A DNA stretch of 64,000 nt from Cardinalis cardinalis (GCA_014549065.1 JACDOX010000004.1:2125897-2189896); one strand, 5' to 3'. Positions 24,240-37,589 are shown, counted from the stretch's first letter. Program-made: numbers and translations. Notes: generated by a model from the letters alone, not told the origin.

Positions 24240-24720
24240 TGCTCTTTTGAAGCTGTTGTAAAGGACTTGAGTGCGTTAAAAGGCTTTCCAAGCTGTCTCA
24301 CCCGACTCTGCACTCTAGGTGTTTAACTAGCTCTCAGATGTGTTGAAATTCATGTTTTATATCATGCTGGGATCAGACTGATGTAAGCTTTGCTATGTTG
24401 AAGCTCCAGTTCTTGCCCTAGATCCTTGTCTGATCTATAAAAGCCAATCCAACACGCCTAAGCCAAGAACCTTCTTGATTCATACCTTGTGACTTTGTTT
24501 CCTGGCTTGACCTTGGACTTGTCACATCACTGAAAACATTTCTGGTCACTTTGGGCTGNGGCTGACCCTGGTTATCATCACTGGACTTGCTCTTCTTCCC
24601 CTGTTTTTGTGCAGTTGAAAGGCATCAGTGTTTTGCCTGGTCATGTGGCTTGCCTTCTCTTTCTCATTTTTGCTGCAACTTGGCATCCAACATATGGACA
24701 AAAATTTAAATCTGAGGTGG
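24240..24720 (+). other. GC-richer segment with TATA box, possible LTR remnant
   Basis: Against its surroundings this 480-base block is GC-richer and carries TATAAAAG at 24436-24443. Internally repeated short words follow (GGCTTGACCTTGGACTTG at about 24504, then related CTGACCCTGG and ACTGGACTTGCTC). The composition and TATA box would fit a decayed LTR promoter. I do not recognise the family, and I see no terminal TG/CA ends or target duplication. Confidence 0.22.
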
Positions 24721-25494
24721 CTTTAGCTACTCATTAGAAAAAGTAAAGCATTGCTTTAGGTTCCTTCTGAAAATAAAATAAAAATCTGAAAAACTCCTTC
24801 AAATAACATCACAGATTCAGAACTTATGATCTGCAAAAGATAAATTGTGTTATTTTTGTTCCAGTCAAAAGTGATGGATGGCAACTCACCTATTGACTGA
24901 CTGACCATCACTTGTATAATCAATAATACACATGAATAATGGTGATTTGAGGGCTTAACCTAAAACACACAGAAAAACAGCAAAGTGCCTTTGTATTTCT
25001 CAGGAATTTATTTCACAATAATGATTTGTACATTTGAAAAACTCTAGGTTATCCAATAAATTATGCAGATATAAGTTACATCACCAAAACTAATATCCAT
25101 TGTTCATGTCCACAGTCTTATTTTACAGGCAGAGACAAAAAATGCTGTTAATAAATATAATTGTTGACAGAAAAAAAAANACCAAAGAAATTAATGCATA
25201 TCACAAAAAAATTTCCTAGTTATTTTTATTCCCAGTATACTTTTGTCTATGCCAATGGCACTCACATATTACTCACACAAACGCAATAAAAATTTTCTCA
25301 TAATTTCAACACATAACTACTAAGGATTTTTCCATTGCAAAGTTCTGTACTGGAGAGATTGCTAATAAGAATATAGACTCTCTAAAGAACAGCAGTACAA
25401 GATGGTATAATAATAATAAACAATGAAAAGTATGCAATTAAAATTTTCATTCTATTAATTCTTTTAATGAAATTCTCAAAGAACTACAAATGAT

Positions 25495-25550
25495 CCTAAT
25501 GATCTTAGGAGTTTTTTCCAACCTAAACAATTCTATGAGTCTATGAAATG
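25495..25550 (+). mobile_element. CR1 3' tail only
   Basis: The text ATGATCTTAGGAGTTTTTTC, then CCAACCTAAACAATTCTATG and AGTCTATGA is the sense-strand end of a CR1 element with its octamer tail. Only about 55 bases remain, so this is an extreme 5' truncation, like the copy at 59840. Confidence 0.85.
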
Positions 25551-26886
25551 AAAATCTATTATGCTTGGCAATACCTCTGTGTGTTGAAAACTTTATGATC
25601 CTGTTAGGAAAGACAGAAATGTTGTATTAAGTTGACTAATTTACAATATTTTCTATAAATAGGTAATGATCTCATTTGAAAAAAAAAAAAGAAAATATAA
25701 ACACTTTTAAAATTAAATTTGAGGAAACTGTTCTCACAAACTCCATAACTAAAAGCACAGGTTCAAAGGTTTTTAGGATATTTATATTTGTGTTTAAACT
25801 TATTTATATTTTCAGTCATGAAGTTTATTTATCTCTAGCAGAAGCCTCCTCATATATACTTTCATAAAGTGTGAAAGATTTTACATCAGCAGTGAAGTAG
25901 ATAGATTTTTGTTCACACTGAATTTGCGAAAGGGTTGAGTGGAAAAAATGCTTCTTTTAAATAACCTACTATTTTAATGCTATTGAAATAAAAACTACAG
26001 TAAAAAAAAAACATAAGAATATTTCATTTTCACATTATTCTAATTTTGTGGATTCACAGACAATAAATTAATTATTTCCTTAAGAAGTCCTCCCAAAGAG
26101 TGTCTGAGACAGTTTGTTGTCTAGAACTCAAATAAATTTTGAAGTTTCATATTGATCTTCTTTTTGGACTTCTATCACTATCATTTTGTTTGCCTCTTAA
26201 CTAATACCTCTTTTACCATCAGCAATACAACACAGCTTCAAAACCTGGACTCCTATGGTTCCTGGCAGCATATTTAAAAGATTAATTTAAGAAAATGGAA
26301 AACAAAAGAACAGCTGAAAAAAATCAACCAACCGATTCCTCACCCCTAAAATTAAGGGGGAAATTAAAAAATACTCATATATTTTGGAAGAAAATTATGT
26401 TTTAATTTGTATGAACTGCATATTCATTTGAACTAGTCTGTTAAAGCCTTTACTTTGCTCTGAGTGTTCAAGGTGAGTGTAAATATTAATGTGTTGGGAT
26501 GACTGTCTTATGGCTTTTCCTTGATTTTAATAATTAGTTTTNCAATATATCATTTTTGTTGTGACATTATTATTTAAAGAGCGTTTTAAATTAAATGTAA
26601 TGGAGCTAANTATGAGAGAAAAAGCATAGCCTAAATCTGCACTTTAAGAAGAAGACACACACTGGTAATTATATATTTCTTCCCTATGTATTTTTTGATA
26701 AATTTTACCAGCTTGCACNCTAAACACATTTAGATAGAAAAGCTTTTAAAGTTACTTTCTTCTGCCATATTCAGAACATGTGCCTCAGATAATACATAAA
26801 ATCAGTTTAGTATATTAATTCAATTTCTAATATTATTGTAAAATGTCTCTGTTAATGACATGGGAAGAGCTCTTTTGTCATATTAA
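25551..26886. other. AT-rich non-coding DNA
   Basis: Nothing recognisable. It has several A runs and AT-only stretches. A 63-codon frame at 25676 starts inside an A run and is not credible. Confidence 0.5.
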
Positions 26887-26936
26887 ATAGATAGAGACAG
26901 ATGGATAGACAGATGGATAGATAGACGGATAGATAG

Positions 26937-26991
<55 letters not shown>

Positions 26992-27004
26992 TACATACAT
27001 ACGT
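26887..27004 (+). repeat. GATA tetranucleotide microsatellite
   Basis: ATAG/GATA repeats run about 118 bases, imperfect at the left (GACA, GATG and GACG variants) and almost pure in the middle with one AAATAG interruption. The tract ends in an ATAC/ATACATAC variant. It is the longest resolved simple-sequence tract in the window and a likely length-polymorphic locus. Confidence 0.97.
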
Positions 27005-30000
27005 ACTTAAATGTAATGTATTTTTCCAGTAACACTCTGTTCTTAACTGTGAAGAACAGAACTTTCAGTTACTTTATTCTGCTATCTTGAACTTGTCTCT
27101 TAGTCCATTATATATTATAAAATCTGTGAATGATGTAATGCATTTCTTCAAATTAAAAAATTTTACCCAGCTTAGCCNATAAAACAAAATGTCTGCCAAT
27201 TTCTCCATTAAAACCTCGCTGATAGGTTTTACTTAAATTAATCAAACTTCAAATTTTCTATAATGATTCCAAAAGCATGGCTATGCATAGAAATAGAAAT
27301 AACTAACAAAATGTGAGTTTGAAATAACACAATGGTTGAATTCAAGAGATCTCTGTAATATTCCAAACAATTACTTATTATTTTTGAAACCTCAAACCTC
27401 GATTTCCAAATGAGCTGCAACATTTTCTGTAACCATGGTCATAATTCTAAGTGCTGCTCCTTCCAGAGAACNCAGAAACTTAAACTAATTACTTAGCAAG
27501 TAAGAAGTTTTAACCCAAGCATAGAGGAGCAGATGCTATGCTCATTTTGTTATGTCTTACTATGCCTGTAAGAAACCATAGTGCTGGAGATGTATAATAT
27601 GGCTTTCATTTTCTAGATGATTAGTCTTGCTAAGGCCCACCAAAAAAAAAAAAAAGAACTTTTATACTTTTCTGTATTTCTGTATTTGTATGAGTTGACT
27701 TAATTTTGGAAGGAAGGAGAAGCCAAATCATGAGTGCTAAAATTTGTCTATAAAAAGCATCCCACTGGAATTCTTAGCTAAGTCTTTATGTCAAGGACAT
27801 GACATTTTAAAAACAACATTTTGTTCTGAAGCTTGGGAAAGTTCAGATTAACTTGATATTAAAAACTAATCACCATTTCAAAATAGAATTGATCTAATTG
27901 AAATGAGAGGCCTATTCCCTTCACACTATCCTTTAATCGGAATTATTCCCTAGAATTTTGAAGATCACAACACTTGCCACTTTTAGCAGCATGAGTAAGG
28001 GAATTACTTGAAACCTAAGTGAAANCTGACCTATATGACAAATTCAGAAATCCTTGCAATCTATAGCTAAATTGATAGTGAGACAAGGTAGAGAACATTT
28101 AATAATTTTATAAGATTACATTTGTGGATTCAATTACCAATGGATTAAAATATAGATATTTTCACTTCTGAGAATTACTAAGAAACAGTATTATATGGTC
28201 ATTGCATTTTTAACTAAAGCTGTTAGANAACATTTTGATAGGAACACCTGTGGAAAAAAAGTGTGTTTTCCTGGGAAGAGTGAGCAGGTCTCACTTACAA
28301 ATGCTTTTAAAATCCAGTCTAGAAAAGCTTCCTAAAAGTGAGGGCCTGAAGGCATAGTCATTTAGCTAAGTTGGTTTAATACCAGGGTAGTTATATCCCA
28401 GTTTTTGAGAAAGATATTTGCTAGAAAACCAGTGATCCAAGAGTTCCAGGCAATTAAAAGAATGTTAGGATATGCTCTTTACCATTTAAGTTAAGAAAAT
28501 AATTCTTGCAAAATGGAAATGTGAATAAGAGAACAACTATTACTTATAGTCAAATAGTCAAAGTAGGTCAGATTTCTACCTGAAATAATTCAGAAAAAAC
28601 ATTAACATACCATAAAAATAAGTAAAGGATAAGAAGGAAGNTTATATACTGAAACTCAAACTACAGAAATATAAACCAAATTAAACCTGGTCTGAAAATA
28701 GAAATCTGTCTGAGAATCTGTGTCAAACTGTCTCACAGCTATTGATATAAAAAAACCACTTCTAAATCAATAAGGCATGAATGCTACAGTGCACAAACCC
28801 AGAAAATTAAGAGCTATAACAAGCAAGATTAATTTATAAACCAAAAATCAGAGAAGATTTTACAAACATGTGACAGTCCTTTTAGTACATAAATTTGAAA
28901 ATCTGATAAATGCCAGAGTTTATATGTTCTTTCTACCTTTATATGTTCTTTCTACCTTTCATTGACTAAAGGTTTAGCTCACCAACCTGTTGTGTGGCAT
29001 GAACTCATAGCATGGATTAAATGATAGTAAGGTTTGCTTTGTCTTTGAAGGAGTGATAGTGACATTACACTGAAAAATACTACAGTTCTCCAGATTTTAA
29101 CATTGACAAATACTGCATACTTTTTCATGCTTTGCTACCAATAAAGCACAGTACGGTGCACTGCACTGTCAATTTATTTTTTGCTGATATTGGGAATATT
29201 CTTTCTCTTAACAGACTTCTTGTACATGGATTTTTTTCTGGCTCTTAGGTGTTTTATGTATCTATTACAATGAAAATTAGAAAAATAAAATTTATCTGTC
29301 TTTTAACCTTTACAATACAAAAATTCAGAAATAAAAGCTAATGTAAGTTAGAAAAACTAATTAGCTATCTAATAAGTTATCTGTGGAATACAATTTCATA
29401 ATAAATTATCTCATCCTGGACTTCCCATCAAGATCTATCAAGGCTTCAGGAGGTATTCACATTTATGGAGATTTTTCTGTAATTTCTGTTTACATAATCA
29501 AATTCAGCAATAAGATAATTACCTTTAAGGTTATACACTGTTGTAAAATTAAAGAGCNTACTATCATGCAGCAACTATACAATATATTTTGATCTGGATT
29601 AAGCTTAAAGCAACTATTTCTGAAAACGTGATGTGAGAGTTTCAATTTTATTAGATTTATAAATACTTCAGATGTTGATAGATGTAATGGTTTGACCTGT
29701 TCACAAAGTATTATACCATGAGAACTTAAGACAGGGGGTAAAAGAAAGTGCAGTCTTAACAGNGAGTTTTCACAGAAGGCATTACAATTGAATGAACTAC
29801 ACCAACAAACAACTGTTCTTCACATTTGTGAATCCCACACAGCTAAATGGGTTGTCCTTTAGATTGATGTCACCTGTGTCATCATCCTTTATGCCACTTC
29901 TGTGTATAATTTTAAAGAAATCTGAATATCTTCTCCAGAAGAGCTGGACATGACTAATGTGGATCATTAATTCTTCTCTTTCTTTTTCTTATCTCTGTGG

Positions 30001-32615
30001 AGAAGTGTGGCTGTCATAAGATTTCTCCCAGTTGGATGAGCTGGGNTTTTTTTTCTCTCTTGCATTTTAAGCATGCACACTACCATTTTTATGTGCTAAC
30101 ATTTATGTAATGTATAAATGTGACATAAAACCAAATCTTCAGCTTTGAAAGCCATCTTATCCTAGCCTACTTAATCTGTCAAAGGAAGTACTAGCACCAC
30201 AGACTGCAATCTTTCATTAGTACATTGACCTCCTGTGAGTAGTCACTAGCAAAAATNAAGGTAAATGAAACCATTTTATAGTCTTAATAAGAAGCACAAA
30301 AAAAATTTAGAAAACTGATATTAAATTAAATGTTAAAAATTGTTTGCAAAATAACAAGCCTTTGTCACTATTTTAGTCTTCACTTAAAAATACAAAGTTG
30401 GTTATTTAAAACTATATATTATCTGATTATCTATTCATAAATTCAGAGCTGAACAATGTGCAAATTATTTCCATCAGGACAATCATGCATGCTCTAAAAG
30501 ACAAAGAGAGAAACAGAAAAATAATCATAAATAGCTAAATAAAGTCAAGACCAAAATTTGAATGAACAAATATGAGCAACAGCTTTGCATTGCTCGTTGT
30601 GAGACAAAATATGGAAAAATATAAAGATGACAAAAGTAATAAATGGACTTTGACACCTATAATTCAGAGCTAAGCAACATGCAGACAAATATCTGCAGGA
30701 TTTAAAACTCTCAGTCAGAGGAAATGTCCCATGGCTCTAGGAACATAGATAGTTGAATCAGGCTACATATTACAGGTGAATTACAGAGATGACCAAGAAA
30801 GAGACACCAACTACAAAGCCATTGAGTTTGTTCATGGTAAAATAAATTAACCAACAAGCTGAACTCTGAAAAAAAATTGTATTACTAATACTAATACATA
30901 AGANATGAATCTTGGGAATTTACAATCTACTGTGGGATTTTATGTTTTCTCTCTAGATTNCAGACAACATGAATGAACAAAAGGACTTTTAAAGCACTGC
31001 TTTAAACTAGGTAGAAGTTGTACAGATATAATAGAGGTCCAAATAGTTTAAGATTTATTAAAAAAAACCAAACAACAACCAGAAGTAAGAAAATTCCCCT
31101 TACTAAATTATTTTGTATAACTCTTCTAGCAAGCCAAATTTCAAATAATTTAACTACTTCTTTATTTACGTCTACTTACATAGTTGAAGTTTTAGAAGCA
31201 AGNTGTTATGTACAGAGCTTTATCAGACCTGTCTAATTTGAGACCAGTTTTGTCTCCCAATACTGTAAAATAGCCCAACTACTAAAGCAAAATTTCATTG
31301 TAATGACATTTTCTGTAAGGCACATAGCTGAGACAGATGACCCAACCTGACAGAAGGGATAATTCTTACCGTGTGCTGTCTTTTTTAGCATAAAGGTGGC
31401 AGAAGAAGGAAGGAAGGGACATTCAAAAAGATGACATTTGTNTTCCCNAATCACCATTACACTTGATGGAGCCCTGCTTTCCTGGAAATGGCTGAACATC
31501 TGCCTGGCCATAGGAACTGATCATTGAATTCCTTGTTTTGCTTTGGTTGTATGAGTGGCTTTTGCTTTACCTTCTAAACAATCTTTGTTGTAATCCCAAG
31601 TTTTCGCACTTTTACTCCTCTGATTCTCTCCTCCATGCAGAGCGAAGGGANTGTTAAACCATGACATCAGCAGAGCAATTTCTTGTTTTATCTTTATGGA
31701 GGTATCTTCGTCCTTCTGGCAGTTCTCTGAGTAAACAAAGAGTCCTATGAGGAAAAGTGCCTGCAGAAGGAAGGCTCTGGTGACTGTTGGTAAAATGCCT
31801 TATTTACCNCTCTCAGTCACGGGGGCAGGCTGAAGGAGATCCCTGCCCAACATCCCTTAGGTTGCTCTTCCTCGTTNTCTTGACCTTGAGACTCAAAACT
31901 GGTAAATCTCCTGGCAGAAACCTTATGGTAGCACACAAACANGATACAAAAAAGTCCCTGAGTAAAACATCTGCCTGATATTTGCTANGCTTACAAATAA
32001 AATTCAGTTTTGCACTTAATGAATAATTTTATGAAGGTAAAAAAGGATGACAGAAATATTCATAAACAGTAAAAGCATAAAAACCTTAGAAATGCAAGAA
32101 GTAAACTACAGAATTTTATGTAGCCTNCTGTAAGCAAAGCCAAACCTGATATTTATGCTGAATATTTCCAGGGGAATAAAAATATCTGAAACCCCACAGA
32201 GAAATTATAGAATGTGTCTCTCTCTTCAGTAAGTAATGAATATATAAATTGTTGAGCACACAGGTAAATACTTTGGGGAAAGCTGTTCTCTCCACATGGA
32301 ATATTGTCCTAAATTGGAAGTGCCCTGGAGTAGGGTTATTTTTTTAACAGGTTATTGTATTTTCTGTTTAAAACACCAGTTGCATGTAGATTATTTTAAT
32401 AGTAATAAAGTTTTTTTTTACTTTCTTTGCAAAGCTCTTTGAAATCAGTTGATGAAAAATACTATAGGAAAGCCAGATGCTATNATCATTATTATTTTAC
32501 GTGTAATTTAAATGAGAGGGATTCACAAGAAATTATATGTTGTAATATACTAACAGTTAGAAGCAGAAAAATTAGGAACTTTGCAGAGACTTCTACTCCA
32601 CATCTACAGAGAATT
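27005..32615. other. AT-rich non-coding DNA
   Basis: No gene or CR1 copy is recognised in about 5.6 kb. The stretch from about 31590 to 31930 is GC-richer and may hold an undetected repeat or conserved block. A 19-bp tandem duplication lies at 28922. Open frames stay below about 95 codons and show no motif. Confidence 0.5.
28922..28959. repeat. Perfect two-copy tandem duplication, 19 bp
   Basis: ATATGTTCTTTCTACCTTT occupies 28922-28940 and is repeated without change at 28941-28959. Perfect identity suggests a recent duplication or an assembly slip. Confidence 0.92.
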
Positions 32616-32662
32616 GGAGAGGAGAGGAGAGGAGAGGAGAGGAGAGGAGAGGAGAGGAGAGG
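32616..32662 (+). repeat. GGAGA pentanucleotide microsatellite, cut by gap
   Basis: Nine and a half perfect GGAGA units run straight into the N gap at 32663. The other side of the gap (33188) does not show the repeat, so the array's true length is unknown. The strand is pure purine. Confidence 0.97.
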
Positions 32663-33187
32663 NNNNNNNNNNNNNNNNNNNNNNNNNNNNNNNNNNNNNN
32701 NNNNNNNNNNNNNNNNNNNNNNNNNNNNNNNNNNNNNNNNNNNNNNNNNNNNNNNNNNNNNNNNNNNNNNNNNNNNNNNNNNNNNNNNNNNNNNNNNNNN
32801 NNNNNNNNNNNNNNNNNNNNNNNNNNNNNNNNNNNNNNNNNNNNNNNNNNNNNNNNNNNNNNNNNNNNNNNNNNNNNNNNNNNNNNNNNNNNNNNNNNNN
32901 NNNNNNNNNNNNNNNNNNNNNNNNNNNNNNNNNNNNNNNNNNNNNNNNNNNNNNNNNNNNNNNNNNNNNNNNNNNNNNNNNNNNNNNNNNNNNNNNNNNN
33001 NNNNNNNNNNNNNNNNNNNNNNNNNNNNNNNNNNNNNNNNNNNNNNNNNNNNNNNNNNNNNNNNNNNNNNNNNNNNNNNNNNNNNNNNNNNNNNNNNNNN
33101 NNNNNNNNNNNNNNNNNNNNNNNNNNNNNNNNNNNNNNNNNNNNNNNNNNNNNNNNNNNNNNNNNNNNNNNNNNNNNNNNNNNNNNN
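32663..33187. other. Assembly gap (525 N)
   Basis: A run of 525 N bases directly following a pure GGAGA array, which is the likely cause of the assembly break. Long open frames that seem to span it are artefacts. Confidence 0.99.
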
Positions 33188-34099
33188 GAAAGAACAGATG
33201 TTTCTTCTATTACCTCAGATAAGATTTGCTGAGAAGTGTTAAAAAATGTTTTGATTCAATTACTGGCAACGCACCCTGATGGTTATAGTACTAGCAAAAA
33301 TATTGAAGGAATGGTCAACAATCAACCACAGTGAAAGGCAATGGCAAGTATAGATAGCAATTTTCTCTATTCAGAAATCTAATGGTTGGAGAAAGTATGG
33401 CAAAGTATTATAGAGGTGCCTAACAGGAAAGAGCTGAATAGCAATTTCAATTTAGTAAATTGTGGGCAAAGCAAGTTCATGCTTCCGAGTGTTAGCAACA
33501 AGCCTCAGGTTTTAAAAATACAAATAACCATAANATACTGCAGAAATGACCAAGTTTGTCTGGACTTGTTTGACTCTTAGCTTGATTTTATGCNTATTTC
33601 CAAATAATTTAAGAAAATTGTGCTGTGGTGCCAACTTTCTCTATTATGGGTTTGCAATTGTCTAATTTGGTCTACTTGCTATGGTAAAATGGTCAGACCT
33701 ATTGCTTGCGCTGTGATTTTGAGATTTTAAAGGCATATTATTATCTAAATTCCTACCTTCAGTTTGGTTTATTTCTTTTNCAACTGTAGGGTTCTTAGCC
33801 TAAAATAAAGCACACTCTATAAAGATAAAATGAAAATGATCTTGCAATTTTACATAATCTTAGTATTTTAGTGTAAATAAGCCAAAGGTGAATACAGTGA
33901 GTAATTTGTTAGCAAGTACAGGTTGAAAAGTATAACCATACCCCTGAGCAACAACCCTCAGGAATGAGAAGCATAAAACTTCCTGTCAAAGCAGTAGATG
34001 TCTCTGTAAAAAAATAGGGGTGCTGACAACGTGCCATAACAGCATGTAAGTAGGCTGGGACTTATATCAGATAAAGGAATATAGGCTAGAAAGTCAGTG
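33188..34099. other. AT-rich non-coding DNA
   Basis: Nothing recognised. A 64-codon frame at 33386 has no motif. Confidence 0.5.
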
Positions 34100-34379
34100 C
34101 AAAGCAGTTTTAGTTGGATGAAAAGAAATTACTTCAAGTTTTGCCAGAGTAGATTTAGATTAGATATTAGGATAGTTTCTTCATGGAAAGGGTTGTTAAG
34201 CTTTGGAACAGGCTGCCCAGAGATGAGGTGGAGTCACCATCCCTGTAGGCGTTTAAAATATGTGTTGGTANTTTTCTTAGAGAGATGGTTTAATGGTGCA
34301 CTTGACAGTGTGATTTTAATGGCTGAACTTGAGTATCTACAGGTCCTTTCCAACCTAAATTGTTTTATGANTTTATTCT
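34100..34379 (+). mobile_element. CR1 LINE 3' fragment, sense
   Basis: The final part of CR1 ORF2 is recognisable, broken by a stop: the frame through GTTGTTAAGCTTTGGAACAG reads VVKLWNRLPRDEVESPSL, then stop, then AFKICV, matching the conserved W-N-R-L-P-R signature. The 3' untranslated end (GGTGCACTTGACAGTGTGAT, then CCTTTCCAACCTAAATTG) and a decayed octamer tail follow at 34340-34379. About 280 bases remain of the full element. Confidence 0.93.
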
Positions 34380-37323
34380 ATATAATGGCTTCTCTATCAC
34401 AGTAACAGAGAAGATCCTGTTTAAATAGACGGACAGTATTTACCTGAATGATCAAGTAAAGACAGTTCCAAGACACAATCTAATCCTGATTGATGATCAG
34501 TTTAACACTTACCTCAGTCAAGAAAGATAGCAACATAAATCACAGGCTTCAGTCTCAGGTAAGTAAGTCGAAAATCTATCATCAAAATAATACAGTTATA
34601 AGGAGGTTTTGAATTAACTACACCAAATAACAATCTTCAAAAATTAAGATGTAGTTTTTGTCCTAAAGACTTTATGTTTCATTTCAAGGCAAAGACATTT
34701 CCCCTTCTACTGTGTAGATTACCTTCCTTAGTCTGGTGTTTCAGATAAATCATAATTTTTTTTTTTTTTCCATACAAATTGCAAGCCTTTGAATTAACTC
34801 TCTTCTTGGTTTTATTTCCATCAAATTTATTTATGGTGTCTGTTTATTCTTTGGTAATGACAAAGCTGTGATAAGGCTTTGACTGCAGACAAAGTCAAAT
34901 ATATAGTTGAAACATAGTCTGAATCATTTCCAGCTGAATGATTTCTTCAATGTGTGATTCCAATGCACTGCAGATCCTGGCATGCTCATCAATCGGCTGC
35001 TGTTTGAACTTACCATTCCCCTGGGAAAAGGAAAATATCACATGAAATTGCACGAGTGAGCTGTTCTGTCTGTCACTGTGCTTTCACAAGNAGTCAGTCT
35101 GGGAGTGGTAATGTTAGGAATCAGAACACAATGTTCTATTAAGACAAAAAAAAAAACAAACAGTCTGAGATGCAATGAGATGATTAGGTCATATAGGCAG
35201 AAATGGAGTATGCATTTTAAAATAANGTATATTTTTTCCTGGCACATTATCTTCCTTATTTAGTATCATTAGATTTTTCACAGTGATGAGTGATCACAAT
35301 CACAGATTTAATTTGGTGAAGTAGCTGCTATAAATGGTTTGTATCTTCCATTCAACCATCCATGATTGCTACGTCTATATAAAAGAACATTCTAGAAGTT
35401 GAAAAGTCAGGCAAAGAAGAAAAATCTGAAAATTAAAATTAATTTTGTAGACATTTCAAAATTTCAAACATTTATATCTATTTTATGATATTGTCATATT
35501 TTTCTCTACCCTCTGCTTCATTTTGTAGAAAATAAACATTGCTTACATGCACCGGATAATGCAATAATATTTTATATTTTCATTTAAAATATTTTTGCTC
35601 AAAAGTATAGCTTTAGGGTTTATTTACTGGACATTATTTCAACACTGTTCTTATTACAGATTATCAGTTATCTCCCAGGGTGTCCTGAACTAGTCTAAGC
35701 ACTACAGTATCACAACTTTTTAAGATATGTTTGGTAGATGANTGAGCAGTATAATTTCATTTCATAGCTGGAGATCCAAAATAGAGGAGGATTGCTACAT
35801 TTTGTGCAGGAGGCAGCTGGAACCTCTTATGACTAAGAAATTTTCATTATGCAGCTCTTGATATGTTCAAGGCACATGTCCCTTTGTTTTTAATTGCTAC
35901 TGTTATTATNCAGCATTTTCAGCAATTTGTTGTCAAAGATCTCCCATTTGATAATTGTTAAAAATGGGTGACCATTTACAAAAATTGTTTTTTGGTTACT
36001 CACTTCATATTTCATGAACTGTCATGCACATCAAACAAGAATTTGTCCCAGTTTCCTTTTAAACACTCTATAAGTAGAGTATCCTTTTATCAGGAGAGGA
36101 CTTTAGTCATTGCATGCTTTCCAGGTTCTTAGGGACTGTAGCAACTGCAACCTCCAACGCTACTTTCTTGCTTTATCTACATCTGTCCTCTGCAATGAAA
36201 TAAATGCAAAAATNTTGTTCCACTTTTAAAAAAACTTTTCATCATTTTATTAACACCCAAAGTACCTTTATAATCACACATTTCTCAAACTCCGAGTTTT
36301 GCAGTATGTTCTTATGCATTTTCCAACTTTAGATCTATCTTTNAACAATATTTTGTTAAGATACCTTCCTATTACATTGAGCATTATCAAGTGAACACAT
36401 TAATAACAGTAATATGTTATCTACCATGTGAATATTATAGAAGCATTTTGCCATTCTGTTTCTCACCTACATCTGATAAGTAAAATATTTTTTTTNAAAA
36501 TGGCATATTTCAAGGTACTTTATTCCATCCCTATAATTTTTTGCATTTATGTTTATCAAATTTTTTAAATATTTAATTGAAATCAAATTCCATATTATTT
36601 TACTGGTGAGCAGAAAGATATAAGCATTGCTTTTTTTTCTTTTCTCTTCCAAGGGTTTTTGGAATGTGTGGAACAAAACATGGANATTCAAAGAGAGGAA
36701 AAGCACTGTAATCATATCTTGCATGACTCAACTGAAAGACTTGGGTGATTAGCACAGACTAAGCTAATGTTGCTCATTTCTTATATCAATATGCAGCTCA
36801 CTCAGGACAAAGAACAGCCTTGGAACAGAAAAACGTGATTGCAGAAAAGCCCATAAAAAAATCCTCAAGCTGTATTACACGGTCATTTTAAGTAAATAAA
36901 TCTCTCAAAAACTCTCTTTTTAATCTATAACCTTAGAAGTTTGTTGTGAGCTGTGTTCATTTGCAAAGCTAGCAATTTCTGTATCAGAAAAAGAAGTAAT
37001 ACAGAAATATAAGTTACAGAAACTTTGCTATATCTAGGTTATTTTACACAAATATTTTTAAAAGAGAGACTTGATGGAGAGAGCTTAAAAAATCAAATTT
37101 CTGTAGAAATTTATCTGTAAGAATTGAGCTGCATGTGGTGTCAGTAACACAAAGTGCCTAATTTCCAAACTGATATACTTTAAGTCAGTCAAATATCCAT
37201 CAAAACACTTCTTTCTGCTCAAATAAAACATACATTCTAACTTTTGTGTGTATTCATTAAGTTGAATATTTGTGTTATTCCCTAAACCAAATTTTTTTCT
37301 CACTCTGTCTGAATTGTGAAATT
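34380..37323. other. AT-rich non-coding DNA
   Basis: No gene, CR1 copy or long repeat is recognised. There is a T run near 34758-34770. Open frames of up to 85 codons (36467-36724, minus) are lysine/isoleucine-rich chance frames. Confidence 0.5.
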
Positions 37324-37589
37324 AAGAAATATAATTTAATATTAAAAATGAAACAGAAATATCATGTAATATTAAAAAATAGATGATTTACCATTTATAT
37401 ATAGAGAAAAACCAGGAAAAGTTTGATTTCCTAGCTCCTTGGAATGGCAGGTAGTCAAGAAGGATGAGATCGTTTTGTTTGTTCAAAAGAGATTATATAT
37501 AAATCACATCAGAAAAGTGAAATGAAGGTCAAGCTGCCCAGTGTTTGGTAGAAGTAGAGAATGAAACCAATAATTTTGTTACAATAAAG

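Larger units (their letters stand above)
15918..25494. other. Long AT-rich non-coding stretch
   Basis: Nearly 10 kb without a recognised gene or CR1 copy. Features worth marking are a 22-base palindrome at 16119, a G/T tract around 19035-19060, possible conserved blocks at 22560-23110, and a GC-richer, TATA-bearing segment at 24240-24720. Open frames (up to 110 codons at 18826-19158, minus) have no domain signature. Confidence 0.5.

Noticed and set aside
26887..27004. CRISPR-like repeat array
   Set aside because: It is a contiguous tetranucleotide microsatellite without spacers. No repeat-spacer pattern exists anywhere in the window.
32427..33242. Apparent 271-codon open frame
   Set aside because: More than half of it is the translated N gap, and the remainder is microsatellite and flanking AT-rich sequence.
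35377..35387. TATATAAAAG as a promoter
   Set aside because: TATA-like words are frequent in AT-rich DNA, and no initiator, CpG island or downstream exon accompanies this one.
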